From Tateyamaria pelophila (GTDB taxonomy: Bacteria > Pseudomonadota > Alphaproteobacteria > Rhodobacterales > Rhodobacteraceae), in the NCBI RefSeq assembly GCF_019966495.1, contig NZ_JAIMIA010000043.1:1-39658 (forward strand): a stretch of DNA of 39,658 nucleotides. Reading direction: 5' to 3'. Positions within the stretch are counted from its first letter, which is position 1, and each line of letters begins with the position of its first letter. The position numbers and the translations under genes were made by a program. Under the pieces are notes generated by a model. The model was not told the origin of the DNA and did no database searches. It saw only the letters and a program-made list of their open reading frames with translations. Shown piece by piece: positions 8,409-15,443 of the stretch.

Positions 8409-8438
8409 CAGGAGGCATCATCATGATGCTGCCTCCTG
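8409..8438. terminator. Bidirectional terminator hairpin between ompW and the acyl-CoA ligase gene
   Basis: A 30-nt near-perfect palindrome whose outer arms are CAGGAGGCA (8409-8417) and TGCCTCCTG (8430-8438). Pairing continues inward with a single mismatch, so the total arm is about 15 bp. It lies 42 nt behind the ompW stop and covers the last codons and stop of the convergent ligase gene. No clear U-run follows, as is common in GC-rich alphaproteobacteria. Confidence 0.6.
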
Positions 8439-9905
8439 TTCCGCGCGCGCCTTCAACGCCTTGCGAATGACTTTGCCCGTGACGGTCATCGGCAATGCCT
8501 CGAGAAAAGTGATTTCTCTTGGATAAGAATAGGTTGCAAGCCGGTCCTTGACGTAGGCTTGCAACGCATCTTCTGTCACCGAAGCGCCCGGTTTGCGAAC
8601 CACATAGGCCTTGACGATCTGCGTGCGCAGCGCATCGGGCTTGCCCACAACACCGACGGTCGCCACGTCCGGATGGGTCATCAGACAGTCTTCGATCTCC
8701 GCCGGTCCAATCCGGTATCCGGCAGAGGTAATCACATCATCATCGCGCCCGATAAAGCGGATGTCCGCCCCCTCCCGGACGCCCCGATCCCCCGTCAGCA
8801 TCCAATCTCCGCGAAACTTGGCGGCTGTCTCGGCGGGCCTTTGCCAATATTCCAGCATCATGGACGGCGCACCGCGACGCACGGCAATGTCGCCTTCCTC
8901 CGGGGTCGGCCGACCCGCATCGTCAATCACCTGCACGTCAAAGCCCGGCACGGCCCGCCCCATATATCCGGGCGGCGTTGCAAAACGCGCCGCACAGCTT
9001 GAGACGACCATATTGCACTCGGTCTGACCGTAGAACTCGTTGACGGTCACACCAAGGGCTGTACGTCCCCAGTCCAGCATCTCGGCGCCCAGCGGCTCGC
9101 CACCGCTGGCAACCGACCGCAGCCCGGAGATCCGTGCATCCGTGGCCCGGAGCATCCGCAAGGCCGTTGGTGGAAAAAACACATTTTTCACAGCACCTTG
9201 CGAGATGATCTTTAAGCAGTCTTCGACGCTGAACTTCGGCATGCGCGCGGCCACCACAGGTACACCTATTGCCAGTCCCGGCATCAGCACATCAAAGAGT
9301 CCGCCGATCCATGCCCAATCCGCAGGGGTCCAAATACAATCGCCCTGTTGGCCCAGATCATCATGGCTGAGCGCGACGCCCGGCAGATGCCCAGCCAGTA
9401 CGCCATGCCCGTGCAGCGCACCTTTGGGCGTTCCGGTTGTGCCCGAGGTGTAAATGAGAACAGCAGGTGTGTCTGCGGTCGCGTCCGCAAATGGAACAGG
9501 ATCACCCGAAACTCCGATCTCCGAAGCAATTATCGGAATTGCCAGATCGCCCAGCAACGCGGCGCCCTCCGCATCGGTCAACACCAGATCGATGCCAGCA
9601 TCCTTGATCCGCGATGCCAGCGCATCATGTTTGAAGAGCTTGAACAAAGGGACTGAAATTGCGCCGATTTTCCAGATCGCCAGATGGGACGCGGCGCACC
9701 ATGGCGTTTGCCCCAACAGCACTCCCACCCGGTCGCCGGGACTAACAAGCGCCGCCAGAGTGCGGGCAATGCCGTCTGTCATCTCCTGCAAACGGTCAAA
9801 GGTCACATCCGCGCGTGCATCTCCAGAAAGATCAATGATGGCACATTTATCCCCGGGCTGTGCAAAACACTGGGCGGCCATGTTTGCGATAACGGCTCGG
9901 ATCAT
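8421..9905 (-). CDS. AMP-forming acyl-CoA synthetase
   Basis: 494-aa ANL-superfamily ligase. It activates a carboxylic acid to acyl-AMP and then acyl-CoA. The P-loop-like motif IYTSGTTGTPKGALHGHG is near residue 150, then NEFYGQTECN near 290, LTGDRGVREGADIRFIGRDDDVITSAGYRIGPAEIED near 370-410 (ATP-binding Asp, hinge and A8 segment) and TVTGKVIRKAL with the catalytic lysine near the end. The alkyl substrate cannot be read from the sequence. Position behind ivd suggests a short branched or keto acid such as isovalerate or acetoacetate. Start ATG 9905 follows AGGGG. The 3' end forms half of the hairpin shared with ompW. Confidence 0.9.
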   Translation of the reverse strand: MIRAVIANMAAQCFAQPGDKCAIIDLSGDARADVTFDRLQEMTDGIARTLAALVSPGDRVGVLLGQTPWCAASHLAIWKIGAISVPLFKLFKHDALASRIKDAGIDLVLTDAEGAALLGDLAIPIIASEIGVSGDPVPFADATADTPAVLIYTSGTTGTPKGALHGHGVLAGHLPGVALSHDDLGQQGDCIWTPADWAWIGGLFDVLMPGLAIGVPVVAARMPKFSVEDCLKIISQGAVKNVFFPPTALRMLRATDARISGLRSVASGGEPLGAEMLDWGRTALGVTVNEFYGQTECNMVVSSCAARFATPPGYMGRAVPGFDVQVIDDAGRPTPEEGDIAVRRGAPSMMLEYWQRPAETAAKFRGDWMLTGDRGVREGADIRFIGRDDDVITSAGYRIGPAEIEDCLMTHPDVATVGVVGKPDALRTQIVKAYVVRKPGASVTEDALQAYVKDRLATYSYPREITFLEALPMTVTGKVIRKALKARAEQEAAS

Positions 9906-9981
9906 CCCGGCACACCCCTGTTAGGGGTCGCCACATCGTCGCGCGCGTCGCGAATTCGGCCTTTGGCGCACGACGCGCAGC

Positions 9982-10254
9982 TCAAATTCCGTCCTCCAAG
10001 ACAATCTCGACCCGTCCAAAGCGGTCGACGGCATAAAGCATACCGGCGCACCGCACATGAAACACCACGCGCCCTTTCCCCGGCCATCCGACACAGTCGC
10101 TTGCATTGCCACCATGGGTATCCTCATGGATGGCCGCCACGGCCTCGATCACGCCGGTGGCGTCCAGCGTCACCTGACGCTGCCCCAGCCAGAACCCGCC
10201 CAAAGCGGCAATGACTACCAGCGTCGCGGTTGTGATCAGGACAGAGCGTGGCAT
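9982..10254 (-). CDS. Small membrane-anchored protein of unknown function
   Basis: 90 aa. An N-terminal hydrophobic segment at about 5-25 (VLITTATLVVIAALGGFWLG) acts as a signal anchor or uncleaved signal peptide. A short extracytoplasmic part follows with two cysteines (SDCVGW and HVRCAG) that could form a disulphide. Its ATG overlaps the ivd stop as TGATG (10252-10256), so it is co-translated with ivd. The acyl-CoA ligase gene follows after 76 nt. I do not recognise the family. A periplasmic or membrane protein inside a cytoplasmic catabolic operon is unexpected. The gene is supported by overlap and composition, not by homology. Confidence 0.7.
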   Translation of the reverse strand: MPRSVLITTATLVVIAALGGFWLGQRQVTLDATGVIEAVAAIHEDTHGGNASDCVGWPGKGRVVFHVRCAGMLYAVDRFGRVEIVLEDGI

Positions 10255-11417
10255 CAGCCCATCGCCGTGACCAGTTCGCGGCCCACCAGCATGCGCCGGA
10301 TTTCAGACGTGCCGGCCCCGATTTCCATCAGCTTGGCGTCGCGGAACAATCGCGCCACGGGGGCATCGTTCAGGAACCCGGCACCGCCCATGGCCTGAAC
10401 CGCCTGATGTGCCTGTTTCATCGCCTCTTCGGAAGCATAAAGACAGCAGGCCGCCGCATCCTGTCGGGTGACATCACCACGATCACAGGCTTTGGCGACC
10501 TCGTAGACATAGGCACGCGCGGAATTCATCGCCGTGTACATGTCGGCGATTTTGCCCTGCATAAGCTGGAAGGACCCGATGGGTTTGCCGAACTGTTTGC
10601 GCTCGGCCATGTAGGGCATGATCTCGTCCAGACAGGCGGCCATGATACCAAGGCCGATTCCAGCGAGGACGACCCGTTCATAATCCAGACCGGACATAAG
10701 CACGGCAACGCCGCGCCCTTCTTCGCCCAGCACATTGTCAAAAGGTACTTCGACATCGTCAAAGATCAGTTCGGCCGTGTTCGACCCACGCATACCCAGC
10801 TTGTCGAAATGCGGCGACGTGGAAAAACCCGTCATCGACTTTTCGATCAAGAAGGCCGTGATCCCGCGCGAGCCTGCGTCCTTGTCGGTCTTGGCGTAGA
10901 CCACCAGCGTTTCGGCGTCAGGCCCGTTGGTGATCCAGTATTTGTTGCCGTTCAGAATATAACGGTCGTTGCGCTTTTCGGCCCCCAGCGTCATCGACAC
11001 CACGTCAGACCCCGCGCCCGCTTCCGACATGGCAAGCGCGCCCACATGCGCGCCGCTCACAAGGCCAGGCAAATACTTTGCGCGCTGCTCGGGCGTGCCG
11101 TTGAGCTTGATCTGGTTGACGCACAGGTTCGAATGCGCCCCGTAGCTGAGCGAGACAGAGGCGCTGGCCCTTGCGACCTCTTCCACCGCGACCGTGTGTG
11201 CCAGATAGGACATGCCAGCCCCGCCATATTCCTCGGGCACGGTAATGCCCAACAGGCCCAACTCTCCCATCTCCGGCCACAATTCTGGCGGAAAAGTGTT
11301 GGAACGGTCAATATCCGCAGCCATCGGTTTCACCCGATCCTGCGCCCAGCGATGCACCATATCGCGCAGGGCATTTACATCCTCGCCGAGATCAAACTGC
11401 ATGGATTGGGTGAACAT
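10254..11417 (-). CDS. ivd: Isovaleryl-CoA dehydrogenase
   Basis: 387-aa acyl-CoA dehydrogenase that oxidises isovaleryl-CoA to 3-methylcrotonyl-CoA, the entry step to the pathway encoded downstream. FAD-binding motifs are LAMSEAGAGSDVVSM near 128 and WITNG near 161. The catalytic base appears as Glu in SGLDYERVVLAG (about residue 247), the position used by isovaleryl-CoA dehydrogenases. The usual ACAD C-terminal site reads GAGTSEIRR, so the common Glu is absent, as expected for IVD. ATG 11417 follows GGAGG by 9 nt. A longer in-frame reading would run through the promoter region with its repeated ACGTTTG motifs. First gene of the ivd operon. Confidence 0.95.
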   Translation of the reverse strand: MFTQSMQFDLGEDVNALRDMVHRWAQDRVKPMAADIDRSNTFPPELWPEMGELGLLGITVPEEYGGAGMSYLAHTVAVEEVARASASVSLSYGAHSNLCVNQIKLNGTPEQRAKYLPGLVSGAHVGALAMSEAGAGSDVVSMTLGAEKRNDRYILNGNKYWITNGPDAETLVVYAKTDKDAGSRGITAFLIEKSMTGFSTSPHFDKLGMRGSNTAELIFDDVEVPFDNVLGEEGRGVAVLMSGLDYERVVLAGIGLGIMAACLDEIMPYMAERKQFGKPIGSFQLMQGKIADMYTAMNSARAYVYEVAKACDRGDVTRQDAAACCLYASEEAMKQAHQAVQAMGGAGFLNDAPVARLFRDAKLMEIGAGTSEIRRMLVGRELVTAMG

Positions 11418-11437
11418 CTCGCGCCCCTCCGCTTTAA

Positions 11438-11451
11438 TGAACGTTTGTTCA
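11438..11451. promoter_or_regulatory. Palindromic operator candidate upstream of ivd
   Basis: TGAAC-GTTT-GTTCA is a perfect 5-bp inverted repeat with a 4-nt spacer, 21 bp before the ivd start codon. It is AT-flanked (TTAA before, ATTAT after), as in a promoter. Acyl-CoA-responsive repressors (TetR or MerR type, for example LiuR/PsrA-like) commonly bind sites of this size before branched-chain catabolic genes. No regulator gene is in the window, so the binding protein is unknown. Confidence 0.5.
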
Positions 11452-11498
11452 ATTATAGAAGAGGACGCGCCGCGTGTCGAGTGTCTTTGTCTTGCAAC

Positions 11499-11528
11499 GG
11501 AACGTTTGGATTGCACGAGCGTTTGCTC
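11499..11528. promoter_or_regulatory. Further ACGTTTG/GCGTTTG motifs between ivd and creA
   Basis: GGAACGTTTGG (11499-11509) and the palindrome GAGC-GTTT-GCTC (11517-11528) repeat the core of the 11438-11451 site. Three related copies within 90 bp in the divergent ivd/creA region suggest a multi-site operator or chance similarity. They lie 38-67 bp before the creA start. Confidence 0.35.
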
Positions 11529-11565
11529 TACGACGGCACTGCCCTCCAATAAAAGGATTTTACCC

Positions 11566-12030
11566 GTGTTGAAACGTGCATCCCTGATCGCCTTGATGAC
11601 TTTGCCCCACGCAGCCTTGTCCGAGGAAGTCGGCGAGATTGGCGTGGACTGGTCCGGTAATGATATCGTGATCGAGGCGATATCGGACCCGGACGTGGCC
11701 GGTGTCACCTGCCATATCGCTTATTTTGATCGAGGCGTGATCGACCGCCTCGCCAATGGAAACTGGTTTGAAGATCCTTCCAACAGCTCAATCGCGTGTC
11801 GTCAGACAGGCCCGGTTACCGTGGGCGACATCGACCGCAGCAAAGATGGTGAGAATGTCTTTTCCGCGTCCCGCTCGATCATCTTCAAGAGCATTCGGGT
11901 CAAGCGTATATTCGACGAGAGCAACAATACACTGATCTATGTCGCACATGCCCGTGACATCGCGCGCGGCTCAGCCAAGGTTTCGATCTCGACCGTACCG
12001 CTTTACGATACCGACTCGGCGCTCAACTGA
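11566..12030 (+). CDS. creA: CreA-family secreted protein
   Basis: 154-aa protein with a signal peptide (about 1-20, ending HAALSEE). The body matches the CreA family: EVGEIGVDW, then DIVIEAISDPDVAGVTCHI, SIACRQTGPVTV, FSASRSIIFKSIRVKRIFDESNNTLIYVAHA and a C-terminal SAKVSISTVPL. The conserved pair of cysteines is present. The function of CreA is not established; in E. coli it lies beside the creBCD genes, which are absent here. The start is GTG 11566 with AGGA 8 nt upstream; TTG 11569 is an alternative. It diverges from ivd, and its 3' end overlaps the convergent aminotransferase gene by 28 bp. Confidence 0.88.
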   Translation: MLKRASLIALMTLPHAALSEEVGEIGVDWSGNDIVIEAISDPDVAGVTCHIAYFDRGVIDRLANGNWFEDPSNSSIACRQTGPVTVGDIDRSKDGENVFSASRSIIFKSIRVKRIFDESNNTLIYVAHARDIARGSAKVSISTVPLYDTDSALN

Positions 12031-13211
12031 TAGACGGCAGACACCTCACTCCGGATGATCCGCGCAATCAGTGCGCAGTCCTCAAGACTGAAGGTCAGGG
12101 GCACGCGCATATCGACGACGCCCGCCAATATGCGATCGCTTGCTTCCATCGGTGTCGACGGCGCATAGCGCCAACTGTCATAGCGGCTGGTAAAGGCGAC
12201 AGGTTCGCGTGCGCCGAACCATTTCAATTCGACCCCACGCGCAGCGCAGCGCGAAATCACGTCTTGCACCGCCGCGCTTGCCCAGTCGAGCAAAAGGAAC
12301 TGAATGGACGATCCGACAATGGTTTCCTTCGGGTGCCGTTCGACGATTGTCAGGCCCGGCGTGTCGCGCAATCCCTGTTCCAAAGCATAGTAGCGCTCGT
12401 TCCAGCGGGCGCATTGCTTGGCTAAGTCCTGCACCTGAGGGCGCAGAATGGCGGCGCGCAGGTTGTCCATCCGCCCCGATATGTTGGGCGTGGTGTATTT
12501 GAGATCGGCAAACGCTTCTTTGGGCGGCGCGGCAAGGTGGCGCTCGAACAGCATGTAACTGCCAGACAGCATCACTGCCGTTGCTGCCAGATGCGGATCG
12601 TCGGTCACCAGAAAACCGCCTTCCCCCGAATTCACGTGCTTGTAGGTCTGGCAGGAATAGCATCCGATCGTGCCCTGGCGGCCGGATGGCACCCCGTCCC
12701 ACGCGGCCCCCATCGTGTGGGCGCAATCCTCGATGACGACCACGCCGGCGCCGTCGCACATTGCCATCAAACGATCCATATCGCAGATATGGCCCCGCAT
12801 GTGGCTCAGCAGCAGAACGCGGGCCTGATCCAGTTTGGTTGCCAGATCATCCAGATCGATCGTCAGACTTTCGGTGACGCCAACAAAGACCGGCACAGCG
12901 CCCACGGACGCAATCGCACCGGGTACAGGGGCCAGCGTGAACGCATTGCTGAGCACCTTATCGCCCGGCTTGACGCCGACCGCCCGCAGGGCCGTGCCCA
13001 TTGCATAACCGCCGGACGCCACAGCAAGACAGTATTTCGCGCCAACCGTGGCCGCGAATTCCTGCTCCAACAACGCCGTGTGCGAAATCTCGTTCGGGGC
13101 GGTGTTGTAGCGGTGCAAACGGCCATGGCGCAAAACGTCGATTGCGGCCTCGATCCCCGCTTCGGGAATCGGTTCTTGCTGGGTAAAACTTCCGGTGAAT
13201 ATCTCTGTCAT
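12003..13211 (-). CDS. DegT/DnrJ/EryC1/StrS-type PLP aminotransferase
   Basis: 402-aa fold-type I PLP enzyme. The family usually transfers an amino group to a keto sugar. An N-terminal substrate/PLP loop (ASGGYAMGTAL near 65) is followed by SNAFTLAPVPGAIASVGAVPVFVGV, the PLP-binding Asp in VIEDCAHTMGA near 160, and the Schiff-base lysine in SCQTYKHVNSGEGGFLVTDD near 190. NISGRMDNLRAAILRPQ near 245 is the usual family segment. No sugar-nucleotide or polysaccharide genes are nearby, so the substrate is unknown. It lies 82 nt behind the HAD phosphatase gene on the same strand. Its last 28 bp overlap the convergent creA gene. The ribosome site at ATG 13211 is weak. Confidence 0.88.
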   Translation of the reverse strand: MTEIFTGSFTQQEPIPEAGIEAAIDVLRHGRLHRYNTAPNEISHTALLEQEFAATVGAKYCLAVASGGYAMGTALRAVGVKPGDKVLSNAFTLAPVPGAIASVGAVPVFVGVTESLTIDLDDLATKLDQARVLLLSHMRGHICDMDRLMAMCDGAGVVVIEDCAHTMGAAWDGVPSGRQGTIGCYSCQTYKHVNSGEGGFLVTDDPHLAATAVMLSGSYMLFERHLAAPPKEAFADLKYTTPNISGRMDNLRAAILRPQVQDLAKQCARWNERYYALEQGLRDTPGLTIVERHPKETIVGSSIQFLLLDWASAAVQDVISRCAARGVELKWFGAREPVAFTSRYDSWRYAPSTPMEASDRILAGVVDMRVPLTFSLEDCALIARIIRSEVSAVYQLSAESVS

Positions 13212-13293
13212 GATGGCAAGCTTTGCGGCTGACCCGGCACCACGTCAAGACACGCCGTGCGCATTCCAAACTCTGAAAGCGCCGTTTGCAGAA

Positions 13294-13956
13294 TCAGCGG
13301 GGTAAAAGCGCCGCTGCGACAGAGGGCAAGGCGGCAAAATCGTCGAGCAATGCCTCAGGCTCCAAGGCGGCCATATCACCCCCTGCCGGGCCAAAGGTCA
13401 CCAGAACCGACGGCACCCCGGCCGCCTTGGCCGTGTTGCGGTCCGTATCGCTGTCGCCGATCAGGATGCAGGCCCTGGGATCGCGGCCCAGCCGCCGGGT
13501 GGCTTCGAACAAGGGCGCGGGATCCGGTTTGCGCACGGGCAGCGTGTCGGCCCCCACAAGACTGCCAAACGCATCACGCACCCCAAGATCGCGCAGCAAC
13601 TGATCGGCCAGTCCTTCGGGTTTGTTGGTGCAAATCCCCACGCTGTAGCCTTGCGATTTCAGCACTTCGACCGCGTCCATCGCACCATCATACATCCGGG
13701 TGTGCACAGAAATGGCAGCGCCATACGCCGCAAGGAGCGTCGCGTAATACCGATCAATGATCGCCTCATCCAACTGATCGACACGCATCAGACCGGCCCG
13801 CAGCATCGCGCGCCCGCCGCGCAGGGCAACACCCGCATCCGCAGGACCCAGCACATCGCCCAAGCCCATATCCCGGAAACAGTGATTGGCTGCGGCCAGC
13901 AAATCACCGCTCGTGTCCGCCAAAGTCCCGTCCAGATCAAAAATCACTGCCGTCAT
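13294..13956 (-). CDS. gph: HAD-family phosphatase, probable phosphoglycolate phosphatase
   Basis: 220-aa HAD hydrolase. Motif I is AVIFDLDGTLADTSGDL (nucleophile and acid/base aspartates) at the N-terminus. An alpha-helical cap follows. Motif II is GICTNKPEGLADQLL, motif III lysine is in VRKPDPAPLFEATRRLG, and motif IV is ILIGDSDTDRNTAKAAGVPSVLVTFG. The pattern fits Gph, which removes 2-phosphoglycolate made by oxygenase reactions or DNA repair, although other HAD phosphatases look alike. ATG 13956 is chosen because GGGGG lies 5 nt upstream; ATG 13968 (adding four residues) is possible. It diverges from glmU, a frequent neighbourhood in related bacteria as I recall. Confidence 0.87.
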   Translation of the reverse strand: MTAVIFDLDGTLADTSGDLLAAANHCFRDMGLGDVLGPADAGVALRGGRAMLRAGLMRVDQLDEAIIDRYYATLLAAYGAAISVHTRMYDGAMDAVEVLKSQGYSVGICTNKPEGLADQLLRDLGVRDAFGSLVGADTLPVRKPDPAPLFEATRRLGRDPRACILIGDSDTDRNTAKAAGVPSVLVTFGPAGGDMAALEPEALLDDFAALPSVAAALLPR

Positions 13957-14095
13957 GTGTGCCCCCATGCAGGGCCCGAAAGGCGACGAAACGCCGATCC
14001 TTGCGCGCACTGCGATCGTGTTTGATGTTGCACCCGCTTGCGCATGGCCCCCCAGCGGATAAACAGGGGATAACAAAAAAACAAAGAGAAACAGC

Positions 14096-15442
14096 ATGAG
14101 CGTCGCACTAATCATCCTTGCAGCTGGCCAAGGCACACGGATGAACTCGGATCTGCCCAAGGTTCTGCATCCCATTGCAGGGGCGCCGATGCTGCACCAT
14201 GCGATGGCGGCGGGCACCGCACTTGACCCGGACCATGTGGTAGTGGTCGCAGGCTTTGGTGCGGAACAAGTGACCGCCTCTGCCATGACCTTTGATCCGA
14301 CGGCATGCGTTGTGCTTCAAAAAGAACAGTTGGGCACTGGTCATGCGACTGCCGCCGCGCGCGGTGCCCTGAAAGGGTTCGATGGGTTGGCCATCGTGGT
14401 GTTTGGCGATACGCCCTTCCTGAGCGCCGAAACGTTTGAGGCCCTCGCCGCAAGTACGGCAGACGTGACCGTTCTGGGCTTTGAACCCGCTGATCCCGCC
14501 CGCTATGGTCGGCTGGTCATGGACGGCGACCAGCTTGAGCGTATTGTCGAGTTCAAAGACGCAACCGAGGCGGAACGGGCCATCGGGCTGTGCAATTCGG
14601 GCGTATTGGCCGCACGGGCGCCGTTGCTGTTTGAATTGATCGATCTGCTGGACACAAACAATGCCCAAGGCGAATATTACCTGACGGACCTGCCCCATCT
14701 GGCCCGCGCCCGCGATCTGAATGTAGCGGTCGTGACATGCGACGAATCGGAAACGTTGGGCATCAATTCGCGCGCGGAACTGGCAGATGCCGATGCACGG
14801 TTTCAAATCGCTGCACGGAGATCTCTGATGGAGGATGGTGTCACGCTTGTGGCCCCTGAAACCGTCTATCTGTCGCTCGACACGATCGTCGGACGTGATG
14901 CGTTGATCGAACCCAACGTGGTTTTCGGCCCCGGCGTGACAGTGGAATCGGGTGCCACCATTCGCGCCTTTTCCCACCTTGAAGGCTGCCACGTCTCGCG
15001 CGGCGCCATTGTTGGCCCCTTTGCCCGCCTGCGCCCCGGCGCGGAGTTGGCCGAAGACGTCCGCATCGGTAACTTCGTCGAGGTCAAGAACGCAACCATC
15101 GCAACCGGAGCCAAGGTGAACCACCTCAGTTATATTGGCGACGCGTCGGTTGGTGAGAAATCCAATATCGGCGCAGGCACCGTCACCTGCAACTATGACG
15201 GGGTGATGAAACATCGCACGGAGATCGGCGCGCGGGCCTTTATCGGCTCCAACACGATGCTGGTCGCGCCAGTTTCAATCGGCGACGAGGCCATGACCGG
15301 CTCCGGCTCCGTCATCACCTCGGACGTGGAAGCAGGCGCGCTGGCGGTATCGCGCGCACCGCAGGTCGAAAAGCCCGGAATGGCGCGCAAGTTGTTCGAG
15401 ATTTTGCGCGCGCGCAAAGCCAAGCAGAGCAGAGGCAGCTGA
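14096..15442 (+). CDS. glmU: Bifunctional GlcN-1-P acetyltransferase/GlcNAc-1-P uridylyltransferase
   Basis: 448-aa two-domain enzyme that makes UDP-GlcNAc for peptidoglycan and lipid A. The N-terminal pyrophosphorylase has LAAGQGTRMNSDLPKVLHPIAG, EQLGTGHA near 80 and VFGDTPFL near 100. The C-terminal left-handed beta-helix has FARLRPGAEL, IGNFVEVKNATIATGAKVNHLSYIGD and IGAGTVTCNYDGVMKHRTEIG with the acetyltransferase histidine. Length and domain order are normal. The start ATG follows a purine-rich AAAGAGAAAC stretch rather than a strong Shine-Dalgarno. The stop codon is one base before the glmS ATG, so the two genes form an operon for consecutive steps. Confidence 0.97.
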   Translation: MSVALIILAAGQGTRMNSDLPKVLHPIAGAPMLHHAMAAGTALDPDHVVVVAGFGAEQVTASAMTFDPTACVVLQKEQLGTGHATAAARGALKGFDGLAIVVFGDTPFLSAETFEALAASTADVTVLGFEPADPARYGRLVMDGDQLERIVEFKDATEAERAIGLCNSGVLAARAPLLFELIDLLDTNNAQGEYYLTDLPHLARARDLNVAVVTCDESETLGINSRAELADADARFQIAARRSLMEDGVTLVAPETVYLSLDTIVGRDALIEPNVVFGPGVTVESGATIRAFSHLEGCHVSRGAIVGPFARLRPGAELAEDVRIGNFVEVKNATIATGAKVNHLSYIGDASVGEKSNIGAGTVTCNYDGVMKHRTEIGARAFIGSNTMLVAPVSIGDEAMTGSGSVITSDVEAGALAVSRAPQVEKPGMARKLFEILRARKAKQSRGS

Positions 15443-15443
15443 T

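Noticed and set aside
10248-11552. A 434-codon frame antisense to ivd
   Set aside because: The minus strand carries complete isovaleryl-CoA dehydrogenase motifs. The opposite frame has no recognisable features and arises from codon bias.
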